Positions 26,181 to 39,148 are shown, numbered from the stretch's first letter. The stretch is 64,000 nt of DNA from Kappaphycus alvarezii (GCA_002205965.3 NADL03000604.1:1488001-1552000), one strand, 5' to 3'. Made by a program: numbers and translations. The notes: generated from the sequence alone by a model not told the origin.

Positions 26181-26729
26181 AACAGGTTACTTTACTGCGA
26201 GTCTTACAAAGGTTGGGAGCCTAAAAATGAATCATCCAGTGAATGATTCCTTGATTTTTGTACACAAAGAGTGTTCATGAAGAAACCAATTTTTGGAAGG
26301 CCGAAGAATTGACCGCCCTTATTTCAAGGACTATCACCTTGGAACATAGCTACCAGCTACTTTTTAGCTAGTGGTAATGCTCCCTTATTTGTATTGTGGA
26401 TACTTCCACATGGTTTGAACGCAAGTCCATCAGACTCCCAACCCTCGCACCACTCGCAGTAAACCAACTCCATTTAATTTGGTCTTGAGTGAGTCTTAAT
26501 GCCGCAACGTGCAAGTTAGTATGTTCCAGAGAACCTCTGCTCTCATGGTATCTCCGTCCCTACGCAAGTTAGGCCTCTTTCCTGTTATGTCTAGTTCCAC
26601 CCTGTTCCCCCAATCTACCAGTCATCCGTTTCAGTATAAACCCAATTTCCAATTTGGTTATGATAACTCCATTTAATTTAACAACTCTTAGAAGGAAATT
26701 TAAGTATACCAACCCATTCAAGTAAACAC

Positions 26730-26815
26730 CTAAAAACTCCATTTAACCCCATTTAAGTAAACCACCCATTTAACCCCATTTACCGTAACATTTAAGTAAA
26801 CCACCCAAACATACC
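26730..26815. repeat. GGTGGTTTACTTAA repeat, right (inverted) copy
   Basis: The words TTAAGTAAACCACC and CATTTAACCCCATTTA appear twice. This is the reverse complement of the motif at 26100-26180. No transposase frame lies between the copies. Confidence 0.6.
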
Positions 26816-27247
26816 CCACTCTCCGAGTATATCAGCCGCTACAAAAATTAGGCCTCGTCTCCGTTATCTCTAGCTCACCCCCACCAACTGTACCATTGAT
26901 CATTCACAATAAAGACCCAATTTACTCCCACTCATTTACTCCCCTGGAACAGTGGGAAATGGGATGTGTGTTTACTGCCAGAGTAAGGAAGTCTGAAAAC
27001 CTGGGGAATTTTGGAGGTACATATAATATAAAAATACCCCCGCAGCATTTTTGGAGTGAAACAGTCTTTTCATGTAATTTCAATTAGGAATAAAGAAACG
27101 CTCCTCCAATTGGGACGCAACAGCGTTCAAGATTGCTAAAATTACGTTACCTTGTCAAGAAGTGATAAAAATGTTTGCTGTACATAAAAATATAATTCAC
27201 TACCTCTCCCACGGAATAACGGTACCTTGAAGATGAGAACAAACTGA

Positions 27248-27434
27248 GAAGGGGGACAGGGGGAATTCGTTTACTGCAACGGAGATGTTAGCTAAAACTC
27301 GCAGAATGGCTGTCAAGGAGGAAACACGGGGGGTTCAATTACTGTGACAGATAAGCTGGCTGATATCCAGTCAACTGGGGAACACGGGAGGTTCATTTAC
27401 TGTAACAGATAAGCTAGCTGATAGCCGGTCAACT
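27248..27434. repeat. Three tandem units of a 55-60 bp repeat
   Basis: Units start near 27248 (degenerate), 27317 and 27377. The core is a G-rich run, aacacggg, then ttcatttactgtaacagataagctagctgat. Units two and three are closely similar and end in tccagtcaact or gccggtcaact. An inverted single copy lies at 12191-12240. The array abuts the 3' end of the retroelement at 27.49 kb, so it may belong to that element's 3' region. Confidence 0.7.
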
Positions 27435-27491
27435 TGAGTAGTTGTGTGCATGTACATGAAATATTGGGGCAGGCGCTGATGCCACTTCACT

Positions 27492-29070
27492 CTACCAGCA
27501 AGTAGAGGGGAGGCCAGCGAGCAAACAAGCCGCACTGGGGGTTACTACCAATGTGGAGTGTCGCTGTTAGGGAATACCTTGCGCTTTCGAAACCCGTTCC
27601 ATCGTACGACTGCCGACGGTTCTCACAAGCTCCTCGACGACCTCGAACGTCGCCAGATGCCAGCTTCCGGGCGTTGAGATGGGGACAGGAACCAGCCCGC
27701 TTGTCCGCAGCAAATCAGCAAGAAATCGTTGGTATTTCCGCTTCTTCTCCGCATGGGCTGTTTTGAGGCTCGTGAGCGGGTTAAACCTCTTCGCTCTGGC
27801 ATAGGAAGGGGCAGATGGTGGACGGAGGTTACGTCAAAATAGTCCACGCCACCGGCGGCTCCCGTCGCCTTGGTATCCGGCCTCGTCCTGTGTTGGAAGT
27901 TTATCCGAGGCTCAATGTATGGACGTTGGACCGCCTTTTCCTGGCCATTTCCAAGGAGAGTCACCTGGTTGTTATGACGAGAACTGCGCTTACAGCCGTA
28001 AAGATAATGCAGCAAGTGGTCCACGTAGATATCGAGCATTTCAGGTCACCCTGCCTTTGGACAAGGAGTACCGGGGTAAAGGCGTCTGGAAGATGTACTG
28101 GAACTAAACGGAGAAACCCTTGCTTTCGATATGTGTGCTCTAACCAGGGCACGATGCTCAGGGGACCAATCCTTTGGCAGCGGGTAGGGACATACTGGCG
28201 CGAAAGGCGCGGGTGCGGGTGTTGCCGAGCTGCAGTACCTCTTGCACAGCCGCTTGAACTGCATTTTTGAGCTTCTTTTGCAATGTAGGGTTGGAGGAGG
28301 AGAAGTTGCTAAACGGAAGTCGGTCCGAGGGTCGGCAAGGGGCGCTCGATGTATTGAAGGCAGCGATAGCATCCTTGTATTGCGTCAGGTCTTGAGCGGG
28401 GGGCGGCAAAAACTTATTACACAGCTGATGCGAAGCGGCACTAGACGCAGGAAACGAAGCGGCCGCAATGTCCTTCGCAGAGGTTAGGCCGATTCCCAGG
28501 GTCGGCTTTTTCTCTTCGAGCGATTTGACGGGCAATTGGAACTCGTTGAATATTGAGCCGTCAAGCACTCTACCCGCTAGTGTGGGAGCAGAATTTTCGA
28601 TTAGGCCGTCGAAATATTCCGCTCCCTTCCGTGTGCAGGAGGCCGGCGCGACTTGCAGAAGATAGCCCACTTTGTACACCCCAAAGCAGTTACGAAGTGG
28701 GGGTGAAACCCTTACGGCGGTGGGAACATGCACTCAGAGGCGCCGAGGAGGGGTAGGATAGAAAATAATCATAAAGACGCCACGAAAGAACCTGGCCAGC
28801 TTGCATGTCGTACAGGCAAAAGGTGAAGGGGGTAACGAAATCGTGAAACCTGTGATGCAGAGGGGCATTACGGTGCCTCGCGTCGTTGGCGGCAAGGCGG
28901 CGAAGGAACTGAAGGCCTTCGGGCCCGAGGGCACCATAGATGTCGATGCCTACTGTAATAAGCAGGATATCATAGGAACGGCAACACTCCCCGCTACGAA
29001 GTAATTGGAATGAAGCCTGTGCATTTTCAATCTCCATAGCTGCACCTAGGAAAGGCTCGAGGCCAGTCAA
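27492..29070 (-). pseudogene. Decayed RLE-type retroelement (RT thumb to C-terminus)
   Basis: This minus-strand remnant is the longest copy of the family. In order it has RT C-terminal/thumb-like segments (29070-28700, ENAQASFQLLRSG; 28700-28450, VYKVGYLLQVAP and LPVKS...LGIGLTSAKDIAAA), a zinc-knuckle-like stretch ending in VDHLLHYLYGC, the RHN motif (SSRHNNQ, about 27970), then RPD and GGVDYFDVTSV (about 27880-27810). The tail LVPVPIST...WH...ELVRTVGSRTME reaches a TAA at 27567, and matching sequence continues to TAG at 27492-27494. The frame changes several times. An RNA-templated retroelement with a PD-(D/E)XK nuclease is inferred from the family; none of the catalytic RT core (YxDD) is present. 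Confidence 0.6.
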
Positions 29071-29689
29071 CTTGTGTGTTAGTGCGCATATACATGAAAT
29101 GTAGCGGTAATCACGTAGGGAACTTCACTCATCAATTTCAGATATACCCTCCAAGAGCAAACCACCCAAACCTTTCCCCTCTTCAATTTCCAACTGTAAA
29201 AACCCCCAAAACTGTTGTTACAAACGGAGAAAAGGCAGGTCCCAGGGGATTCCTATTGTTCCCAGAGGAACTATCTTCAACACGATTGATAAAATTGTGT
29301 TTACTACACCGTTGATTCTTATTACTTCTGCTTTTTTTAAAAGGCATGGTTCTAGACTGGATTGGTGAATAAGTACTAATGCTAGGTGTTATCCTCTCCC
29401 ATCCGGAGTAGTAAAGAATGCAACAAGATCCGCAGTAAACCATGACTTTCGCACTTGCATTCCATGAGACACTGACAAGCAATAAAATAGACTCAAAATG
29501 ATTCCATGAATCGTTGTGCAGTGACATCGTCAGTGTGCGGCATCAATTCAGTAAACACACATGTTGACTAACTACAAAATAGCCCATTCGGCATTACAGT
29601 GTAATCAATTTTCGACGGCGGCGTCAGTGGGATGACATGACTCCGATCGCAGATCATTGCTTTCACAAAAACTTTACCTCTTACAGGAA

Positions 29690-29735
29690 GTAGAGGGAGG
29701 CCAGAAAGCAAACCCAAACCGATGTAAAACTCATT
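29690..29735 (-). pseudogene. Remnant of a retroelement C-terminus
   Basis: Minus-strand GLGLLSGLP and its DNA (aagtagagggaggccag...agcaaac) match the C-terminal coding and stop region of the 27.5 kb copy. The 3'-flank sequence expected after it (gtcaacttg, acatgaaat) is instead found near 29062-29105. About 550 bp of other DNA therefore separates the two parts, suggesting a later insertion. Confidence 0.4.
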
Positions 29736-29768
29736 CCAGTAGAAAGCTAACACGATCAACAATCTATA

Positions 29769-30010
29769 CTAGAGTGTCGATAGAAGGCCCGTCAGCAGAC
29801 AAACCGTGAAGGATACTGACAACGGCGAGTGTTGCTGCGGAAGAATGACTCGAACCTTCGAAAACTGTTCCATTGCGCGACTGGCCACGGTTCTCGCGCT
29901 CTCTGTGACGACAGAAAACACCTTCAGGTGGCACCTGTTTAGCGTTGAAATGGGGACGGATACTAGCCTGTTTCTCCAAGGCATAAACGCAAGGAGGGGA
30001 ATTGTTTGGG
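29769..30010 (-). pseudogene. Retroelement C-terminal remnant
   Basis: An open minus-strand frame reads RLVSVPIST, ESARTVASRAMEQ, then LPQQHSPL and CLLTGLLSTL before the stop at 29769. This aligns motif by motif with the 52.4 kb copy (RLVPTPIST, VARNVAVRAMET, QRHAAA, CLLAGIEPAL). The nuclease part upstream is replaced by the GGTTTAC-type repeat at 30.0 kb. Confidence 0.55.
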
Positions 30011-30062
30011 TAAATGGGTGAAATGTTTGGGTAAATGGGGTGGTTTACTTGTTTGGGTTGGT
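30000..30062. repeat. GGTTTAC/AAATGGG repeat, third copy
   Basis: It contains gtttgggtaaatggg twice and ggtggtttact followed by gggttggtttac. It is a looser version of the 26.1 and 26.75 kb repeats and truncates the retroelement remnant next to it. Confidence 0.5.
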
Positions 30063-31028
30063 TTACGGCGAGTGGAAGATAGGATGAAAGTTCCGTTAGC
30101 CTGTGCAGTATGGAGGCGGCGGAGAAAATCACTATCGTGAAAAAGGGGCACTGTAGAATGGCGGCTGAAAAATATCGCTAGGAAGTCTTGGTATTAACTG
30201 AAACGTTGGCGAAAGAACTTTTACTGTATAGATTTGAGAGGGCTTTCAGGCCGCAGGTCCCGTCTGAATGTCAGGTAGATGTGAGTTTGCGCATTTTCGG
30301 TGACTCAGCATGACGAATGGAAAGATTTAATTATATTTGTTATAATGCAGCCTGCTTCTCAAGTCTGACATTTTTCTTTCGATTCTGGAGCCCACGCCTC
30401 TCTCAAGGGGGAAAATATACGTGCTTTGCTGCTTAGCGACCATGATGGCTGTGTCCCGAGCAAAGGCATATCTACGTCACTTACAAGAATCAGACTTTCT
30501 CTATTGGTCTTTTTGCAACCGAAACTTTGTAGGAAGGGGGAAATTTGGGCTGTTTTCAATCCATGAAAAATATGATCAGCTGTTCCCTGAGGGATGTCTT
30601 GATGTGGGTAAAGGATTGTAATGTAAGGTATTGGCGGGAAGCCGTCAAAACGCTAGAAAGCTGGCTGGAGGCCAGCCAACAGGCACGCCGCATTGCACAC
30701 TTTGTATGAAGTAGCGCTTACGGGCAACTCTGAAAAAAACATGAAGGTTTTTCCTTCCTTAGGTTGGGTTCTGTGCTGATAAAAAAGTTGAGTCGGGTCT
30801 TCCCTTCACCAGCTCGCGCGCGGCCACCCCAACACTTATACACAGCACTGCAACTGTAATCTAGCTCGGGCATGATCCCTAAGTTCTGCCTGCTACAAAA
30901 AAAGGTATACAGCTACCGTCAATATTGAGGGAAGTTAATCTTCAACATTCATCGAACTCCAAACCCAATCCCTCCACAGCGAGTCTTCATTGAAATTTCG
31001 TCGTTTTCCGCTCCAGCCCCGGGCAACA

Positions 31029-31213
31029 TGTCGTCGGATGCCGTCAAATACACTTACACCCGTCTATTTCGTTTCTCCTACAGATTGAAATGTCGCTGCG
31101 GCTGCGATTTCGCTTTCCAGATCCCATTGATATCTTTGTCGAAAGTGCCGCCACTTTTCGCCCATGTAACACGTTAGACGACCAGAAAATGGCGAGCAAG
31201 GAGTGAGTTTCTT
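31029..31213 (+). CDS. Possible short two-exon gene fragment
   Basis: ATG at 31029 (MSSDA) is followed by GTC AAA and, 42 bp later, by a pyrimidine-rich stretch ending CTACAG. If that is an intron, the frame continues as a balanced segment (SLRLRFRFPDPIDIFVESAA) to TGA near 31213. The unspliced frame is also open for a while. The product is under 60 residues and I do not recognise it. It sits at the edge of an AT-rich block. This is a weak call based on local composition and one plausible acceptor. Confidence 0.2.
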
Positions 31214-31219
31214 TCGAAA

Positions 31220-32195
31220 GATGCTGTAAAGTGGCGCTGAATGGCTTTCGTCAAGGTTTCTCGTCCGCGGTGCGTCGTATCGCCGTCAAATCCTTCTGTA
31301 ATGTTCTTAATTACGATTGAAAAGGCATTGTTTCAAGCTGTGGATGCCCTGATCTGCAGGACATTTTGGGGAATTTCTGGTTCTTCTCTACATTGTTTCA
31401 CTTGTTCTCCCCATTTATTTCAGTACCCAAGAACAACAGACCTGCAGTTACTCTCCGTTTCTACCGTCTACAATACTTTTTAGTTCGAAAAGAACCTGTT
31501 TTGGATATTCAAACTCAATAATAAACGATACTGCAATACGATGGATGAAGAAGATGGATTAGGTAGCCTTACATGAATATACAAGAAGATAGTAGAAATA
31601 TTCTTTAAGAGCCGGAACATGAATGGATTAACCCTTTCTCATATCAATCAAAATAGACACTAATATTCATGAGGAAAATGTAGAACATAACAGAAACAGT
31701 CTTGCACTAGAGAATTTTTCACATGGGAAAAAGAGGCCTATACTACTAGCTAACTACCGCAGTTTACTTTTACTGTACAATAATAGCAATTTCTAACATA
31801 TAAAACTATTATTTTTATCTATCTGGTAGCTACAAATACAGAATACACAGATACCTGTTGCTGTATTTGGAATTAACTCTCAAATTTCATCCATGAGGAC
31901 TTTAGTTAAATCAATCATCTCTCTGGATGCACGACAATAACTAAAAACTTAAATATATGACAGAATGCAACAGAACGAGAAATTCACGGGTTATGTCTCT
32001 TATTTTCAGATCTTGCCTCATGTTGAGGTGACGAAGCGAATTAATGCTCAAAAAGAGTTCACGAAACAATAGCCAGGATGCGAAAAGTAAAACCAAGCAA
32101 TACGCGATTGCAGAATGTAGGCGCCACAACGATTCATGTGGTATAGGCTTCTGGAGCTCTTGTGTGAGCCTGACATTACCACCCCACCTACCCAC
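31220..32195. other. AT-rich, nothing assignable
   Basis: No frame above 84 codons and no repeat recognised. Confidence 0.4.
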
Positions 32196-32200
32196 AGCAA

Positions 32201-32314
32201 TGGCACAGCCGTTGCTAAACCCGTTGCTGCGCAGCGTGGGCGCTTATTTGCAGCAAAATTTGCGGGTTCTTAGGGTTGCTCACAAGGAAGAGGAGGAAGA
32301 AAATTCCGGTTGAT
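32201..32314 (+). CDS. Short GC-rich open frame, unknown
   Basis: ATG 32201 opens a 37-codon frame (MAQPLLNPLLRSVGAYLQ, then an acidic EEEEE end) whose base composition is well above the AT-rich surroundings. A CCCACAG just before it could be a splice acceptor. It could be an exon of a small gene or chance. No family recognised. Confidence 0.2.
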
Positions 32315-32757
32315 CATCTGGTAGGCAATGGGGGGCAGGAATAGAAGTATGCGTAACCGTGAAGACCCAATTCAAGGATGGAATCTGAGCTCTGCGGACT
32401 GCACAAATGTTGAGGTGGAAAACCAGTTCCGGAGGACGTCATTGAAGACCGGGCCTGACTTTTTCGCTCTAAAGCGGCAAGAAACTTAGAAGTACAATTC
32501 AGTGTCCATGGAACCTCTCCCACAAGAGCAGGTCTTGTTGTCTTGCTACTTGAATATCTTCTGTATCAATTCATGAGATGGCTGAATGATTTCATTAGGC
32601 ACAAGAAACTATCTCAAAGCTAATTTGGTTTGGCAGACATGTACAGCTTTGTATCAGTTCTCCTGCTATCCAACATGACAATATTTAGCTTTGAGAGGAC
32701 CATTGAATTGTGTAGGCAGATGGGCCACATCACACCGTCTTTAGAGAGTGTCGCCTT

Positions 32758-33084
32758 GTGGAAAGGATCAAGTCATACTTTCCAACTGGAAGGGGAGATA
32801 ATGGGGTTGAAAAATGGATTTCACAAAGGGACGAGATGCGACAAATCTCTCAATTTGAGAACTTAGCATTTCGCGAGAAGAGGAAAATATTTCTTTCAAC
32901 ATTGCAGCTGCTTGCTACTCTCGATGAAGATCTGTTCAGAACGAGGGCTGCCGATAATCAAGTGAAGCCATTGAGCAACCGCAAGGTTGACAAAGAAGGG
33001 CACTCTGGAGAAGCCCGTAGGAATAGTTTATTTGGAAATTTTTTGGTGAAAAAGAAAGATTCTCTCTTTGTATCAAATAAGTAA
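32758..33084 (+). pseudogene. Coding-like island in AT-rich DNA, unknown family
   Basis: A frame of 108 codons reads as ordinary soluble protein, with a stretch LLATLDEDLFRTRAADNQVK, then SNRKVDKEGHSGEARR. The upstream part (32630-32760) is open in another frame. The charged, helical character and isolation suggest the relic of an element-encoded or captured gene. I do not recognise the family and assign no function. Confidence 0.3.
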
Positions 33085-36000
33085 AAAGGGTTTAAATTCA
33101 GCCGGGAGGCTAAACTCTTCGGTCATTTCGAACTTTTCGTTTGTTCGATTGGATTCAGATATGGAATCCCTATATAAAAGATAACAGGAGTGTATAAGTA
33201 AAACAAACACTGAAGAACTTCACAAGGCACTAGAAAAGTAGAACAGAAGATGGTCAGGTCGATACGATGTGATTTCATTTCCAAGTTATCCCAGCGGTAC
33301 TTATCGATGGTCGCCTACCATAAAAAGCCATAGTCATATAAAACGTAGAACGGGCGTAGCGGATAGAGAAATTGATTCGATTATATAATTCAAACCGTAG
33401 AAAAAGGTTTAACATGTAGGAACTTGTTAGTTTTTGATTTAATATTCCTTCGCGCAATCTCGGAGATTTGTGAACCTTTTTTGAGACTGAAGTGCGTCGA
33501 AAATAGGTGTAAATCGTTTTCACATGGAATATTCTCCTAACAATAATGCCGACAGAACTAAAATTCGTGGTCTTAGAGTATCATTATTGATCTTAACTGA
33601 CCAAATCACAACGATGAATATCTCTTTCAAGACATGCTAATTTGATACAGCGATAATTATTACGCAATGGTTCATAATAACATTAAACTGTTTCAATGCT
33701 TGAAGGCGATTATGTAGTATTGTCTCAAACTTAAGCCTGAAAAACTGGAGAGATGACTAAATTGTTCCAAAATGGGTTTTTAGAGCATTAAAGACTCAAC
33801 GAGGGAGGCAAATACAGATAGAAGTCTAAATCTCTGCAAAAAGCTTCCAAATGTATTCAGTAGGGGTAATGCGAAGAAATTATGCAATCTTGAAATCTTT
33901 TTCGGTATATAAATTGTAAATAAGTGTACCCACACGATTATAATTTATACCCAACAGAACATGATAGTTCAATGTATTTATACCACGCTCCAGTTATGAC
34001 TTGGAGGCATCTCGTATTTTGATAAAATATTTACAAGTGCAGAGGCTTTGCCTAGTCTCTCCTAGCATATCTGTAAAAGTTCTCGTTCCCCCTTTTTTGG
34101 CCTTGATCGACGGTTCAATTTCAATATTTTCATTACCATCGGATCGAAAATTGTCGAAGCAGCCAAGAAAAGTGACTATGAAGACATAAGATTTTACCCT
34201 GCCGAATAATTTGGATATAAGTGTAAATAGAGGAGAATCTGGCAGTATTCAAGAGCTATAAATCTATGAGATAGGTCAGTATATCACATAAAACCACTAG
34301 AAGGCGTTAATGAGGAGACTTTAAACTTGTTATCAGGTAAAGTAATCGCAATAAATTGTATAAATACCACAAGGGACTACATTTATCCTTTTAGACAATT
34401 TCCTGCTCGAAAAAATACTTTGGGGTTCAGTAAGGTGTATGTAGAGGGACCATCAGTAGAAAAATTGAAGTTTAGGTTGCCATGAAAAATTAATCCGTTT
34501 CATATACTACGGAAGCACAGGTTTATGAATTACATGGACCGATAGAATGCGATTTTGACCTTTTCTTTCAACAAAAGGTTTTAGAACAGCAGTTTTACAC
34601 AGGACGCCATCTGGGACGTCATGATGTGAATCTTTACTAATACTGGCAATATGAAATTTCACCATATCACAAATGAGTGACCAATTTTACTCAGTATCTA
34701 AACCAGAAGACTTGGCAGTTGATTCATTGCATTTAACATCCTTTGAAAAGAATTAAACTGCAGTTTCCAGCCATTCTTTACAAGCAGGGGCCAATTGCGA
34801 GATGAGTATGTCTTTCCCAGAAGCTTCAGTAAGATCGACCTCAAAAATTAACAAAAATATCTCTTTTTGATATCTGTGGCATCTGAAACGTGGGTTTTAT
34901 AGTTATTGCCCAAAAAGTTTGGCTGAAAGTACTCACATAGGAATAATGTTCTGTTCCTTGAGCTTCTTTCGTCTTTCTTTGTGATGATCAAAAAAACATA
35001 AAACGATGACTAAACATTCAAAAATCTGAACCGTGTGGAAGATCCGACAGTGGTTCTGCAGTTTCCAATTGGATGCATCACATTTAGAACAATAATTCGA
35101 GTAACGTGAGTCCTTATATGACCTGAAGGGCTCAAAGACAACGAAACATGCTGAGTACTATCCTCGAAGGCATTAATATGTGCTATTTAGGTCGGTTTGG
35201 AGTGGATTTTGAGTGTACTGCAGTAGTCTCATCTCAATTAAATCTTTAACGAGAGTTGTATCAGAAAAATATCTTTCCTAAACGACCAAATGAATCCTGA
35301 GTAGTTTCTGAAAAGGCTGTTGGATTGTATTCATGAAAATGCTGAACGAGTGATTAGAGGTTTTGCCCTGAACAGTTGTTCTTGGAACAGTTCTGAAACC
35401 CTTGTTAAGCATTTTGGGGCAATCTATTCTCTGATTATCTGTCCTGATTTTTAGGAGATTACTAAGGGAAAAGTTCATTGGAACGTTACATCCAAAATGT
35501 TCTAAACACTTTAAGAAGGATAAAGACGAAAAGTTTCAGAGTAACTTTTTCAAGAGGCTTTATTGCATCTTTGAACTGTTCGAATGTAATTAAATTCAAC
35601 GTATTAGCGTATTTCATGCGCATTACAATTATACATAAAGATAGTCTGCCCTATTTTGAGTAAATGAGCGAAGAGATCGGATTTAATGCATGAAAAGTTG
35701 ATCCAGGCAGGAATGTTAATATTAGACCTTGAAATCCCCCGCTGAATATTGACTAATTTATCCGCTGAAATAAAAATATTTGAATATCTTTTGACCTCAA
35801 TTTTACTTGTGAGAATCTCTCTGTTTTATTCTGAACCGGGGGGCGATCTTTAGTACAGGTAGGAATTCAAGATCGAGTCGCAGAATCTGGATTATTGAGG
35901 AATCGAATTGTGTTGGTACTGATTCCTACAAAACAATCTAATAAAAAGTCGAATGAGTAGTACAAATAATCAGTCCCGAAGAAAATATTCCTAATTTCAT

Positions 36001-39000
36001 GAGGAGATCAAATATTTAGTGCTCAGGAGCAATATTCATATTCCTGTGAGTCAGAAAAGGGTATTTAGCGATTACAAAATCTATGCCGTTTAGAAGAACA
36101 CTTTGAAAGTTACTATGTCCCATGAACTTTTGCACGGCCGTGAAGCATGCGTCAGGCTCCATCTAAAGAAGGAAAAGTACCATACATGAAGCACTGGGAG
36201 TTTGATTTTGTCGAGTTTGGTCACGTTAAGTTTCAGGAGATATTTACTGGCAGACTAACTTTATTTTATACGTTGAAAAATAATTATCTGTCATTTTCTA
36301 GTAGAAAGGAGTAGCAATAGGAATATTTATTATGAGAAGCACAATTTACAATGCGACCAAGCACCCGTACAGCAAAAACATGACAGCCCGAAAGAGAAGA
36401 TTAAAGTCTAAACTGACAGTTGCATTGTAACTGCACCGAAAAATATGCGCATAAATTCATATGATGTATCGTAGAGTAATATCACAGGGTGTGGAATTAT
36501 TGTAGGCAATTTTTTTGATTGAATAACGAATCTTTTGTTCAAAAAAATGCTCACAGTGCAGAAGGAGGTTCGAATCTAATGTTTACCATTTAATTCGATA
36601 AATATTGCTGGATTTGAACTCATATCCTCTTATTTCCATGACGAAACAGTTTTTTGAGCTGTGAGGTTTAAATAGACGTTACACTTTAATGATGCTCCAA
36701 GAGTAGCGGAAAAGGGCTCTTAGGTGTCAGAAGCTACAAAAATGTGTTTGGGGCGTGTAGCTGTTGAAACTGTTACAAAAATATCATCAGAGAATTCATC
36801 TTCCAATCTCAACTAAACAACAGGCACAACATACCCCTCCAAAAGTCAACGACAGTCCACAAAATATAAGAAAACACCGAAATCGAATATTGAAGCAAAA
36901 GAATCTTGCCCTCGATCAGCAAAAGTACAGAAAACCCCTACATCCACAAGGATGGGAGCCAACTGTTGAAAGATTATTAAAACTTTTTAACAAAGATACA
37001 AATATTACACGTGAGTGCAAGAAGTATCTCGGTCAGTGCTTTGTTGTTGGGTTTTCACAGCACAAGATAGATTAATTTTCATTCAAATATTACTGTCCAG
37101 CGATCTATTCGTCCAACGTTTCCTCAGTAATATCATAATATAACTTTTAAACGCAAAAAAATCCTTGAAAAAACACAGAGTTGCCATTTTACTGATAAAA
37201 ATGCTACCAAATTTTACAATAATTTCGTACGCATAGAAATAGTTCAACTTCTTTTCTCCATATAAAGATTTTTACATAGTTGAAATGGGCAGTAATGTGA
37301 GTAATACAACAAGAGCTTGGTTGAAGACAATTTTTGATCGCATTGGGCGGCGCAACGAATTTCAGTAGAGCTTTAATCAAACGTTAACTCGCCGAGCATA
37401 AAGGATATGCCAGTATTTTATGCAGATATATATGATTCCTGCTAAAAATATATATAATGGAACCAGTGAAACAAAAAAAGTTTACTCAGCGCATGATTAA
37501 GTGATGTGCTACAGAGGTCTAGCAACTTTTGACCCCAAAGATTTTGTGACATGGATTGAAAATTTTATCGTAGAAACCAAGTGGCTGCTTCAGAATTTTA
37601 AGAGCGTAGCTCTCTCCTTTAATGAATCGAGCGCTCGTTGAGTTTACCAGGTTTCGAAAATAGTGAAAGAGATTGGACTTTTAAGGGTCAGTCATCCCAT
37701 CCATGCGTTTAATCCCTCTCAAAGCTCTCGGTAATTCTGGGTTTCATCTTATGAAAGCTACTTAAGCACTTTCTTGAAATAGAGAAGAAGTATTGAGAGA
37801 AAAATATCTCTCAATGACTTGACTACCTTTCGCTATACTCTGTAATAAACAATTTGTTGAGCAGCTTCAAGTGCTAGCATCTGCTATTGTTTTGTGGCAT
37901 TTGGTATTTGTATTCTAAAATTATAGAAAATTTTGGAATTAATGCTGCTTAGCTGCCCTGACGGATTTGCCCCGAGAGAAAAAAAGCATACCAGTTTTTA
38001 AATGTGTTCCAAATCCAACGTTATTAAGAAAAATGATATTAAAGATATAAGAAAAGAAAAATACACAGCAGATTACAGAAAAAATTGCTAAGGTAAGATC
38101 GTGAAATCATTCCGATTGGGACTATCGAAACAACAAAAGGTGCGTCATTGACCTCAAAATCTTTTCCTTAAGCATTATGAGAGCTGTCGTCCATGATAAG
38201 CACGTATTGTATGTAAGGCTTTAAGAGACGCAGTTTAGGGGTGAAAATATTAGGGGCTAATAGGAGCATGATACAAATATAAACGCTCAAAAGAGCCATT
38301 ACGGTAGCTGAGACCGGGGCTAGATGACTAACGACAAAAACCTCCGCGACATGAAACTTACTAAACGGGATCGCCACAATAAGGCAAGCTTGTGCGGAGA
38401 TACAAAATCTCAATCAGCTGGTAACCTGGTTGAGATGTCGTGAAATTGATTATCATTATAATGCATTTTTAGCTACAAGAAAAACACAAATGGGACTTTC
38501 AGTGTCCAGTTTTTGGCGAAAATTATGACTCATTTGAGAGTAATGAATGTGAGTATGAGTAAAGAGTATGGTCATCTTCATTTAAATGTTTCCTATTTCG
38601 TTCAAAACTTTTAATATACAAAACTAACATCATTGAGCAGATCTGTGCAAGTAATGAAACTGCCTTTGAAAAGATTTTCAGTTCGTTAAATGTTTGAAAC
38701 CGTCACTTTTTCACTTCGGTACTGGTGTGTGCATTTCAAAGTGTATCCGTTGGGTAAGGTGAACGGTACAACTATCCTCAATCAACTTAGAAGCTCTAAG
38801 TTTCAACATTTCGTAGGAAGGATTACTGTACTCAGAATATTTTCAATGGAGTTAGTTTGCAGCAGCAAAAATATTCAATTTTTCTTTCATTGAAATGAAT
38901 TGACTCCAAAAGCCATTTGAAATATGAATAGTGAATGAATAAATTTTATTTCCGTACATTTTTCGAAAAAGTAAAAAAATGGAGAAAGCGTAAACATTGT

Positions 39001-39148
39001 AGGACTGCGAAAATGAGCCATTTGGACAAACAATTTGAAAATGTGCTTGCGTTTTTTTATTGATTTTCTAAATTCCGAAAAATGCCGATCTCTCTCGGTA
39101 TATTACCGTTTACGGACGTTTATGATCAACAAATGAAGTTTCTAATGC
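33085..39148. other. AT-rich, gene-free block
   Basis: Only short frames are seen (36764-37075, 103 codons, Lys/Gln/His-rich, is the longest and has no domain). No arrays or elements are recognisable. The block resembles 1-11 kb in composition. Confidence 0.6.
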
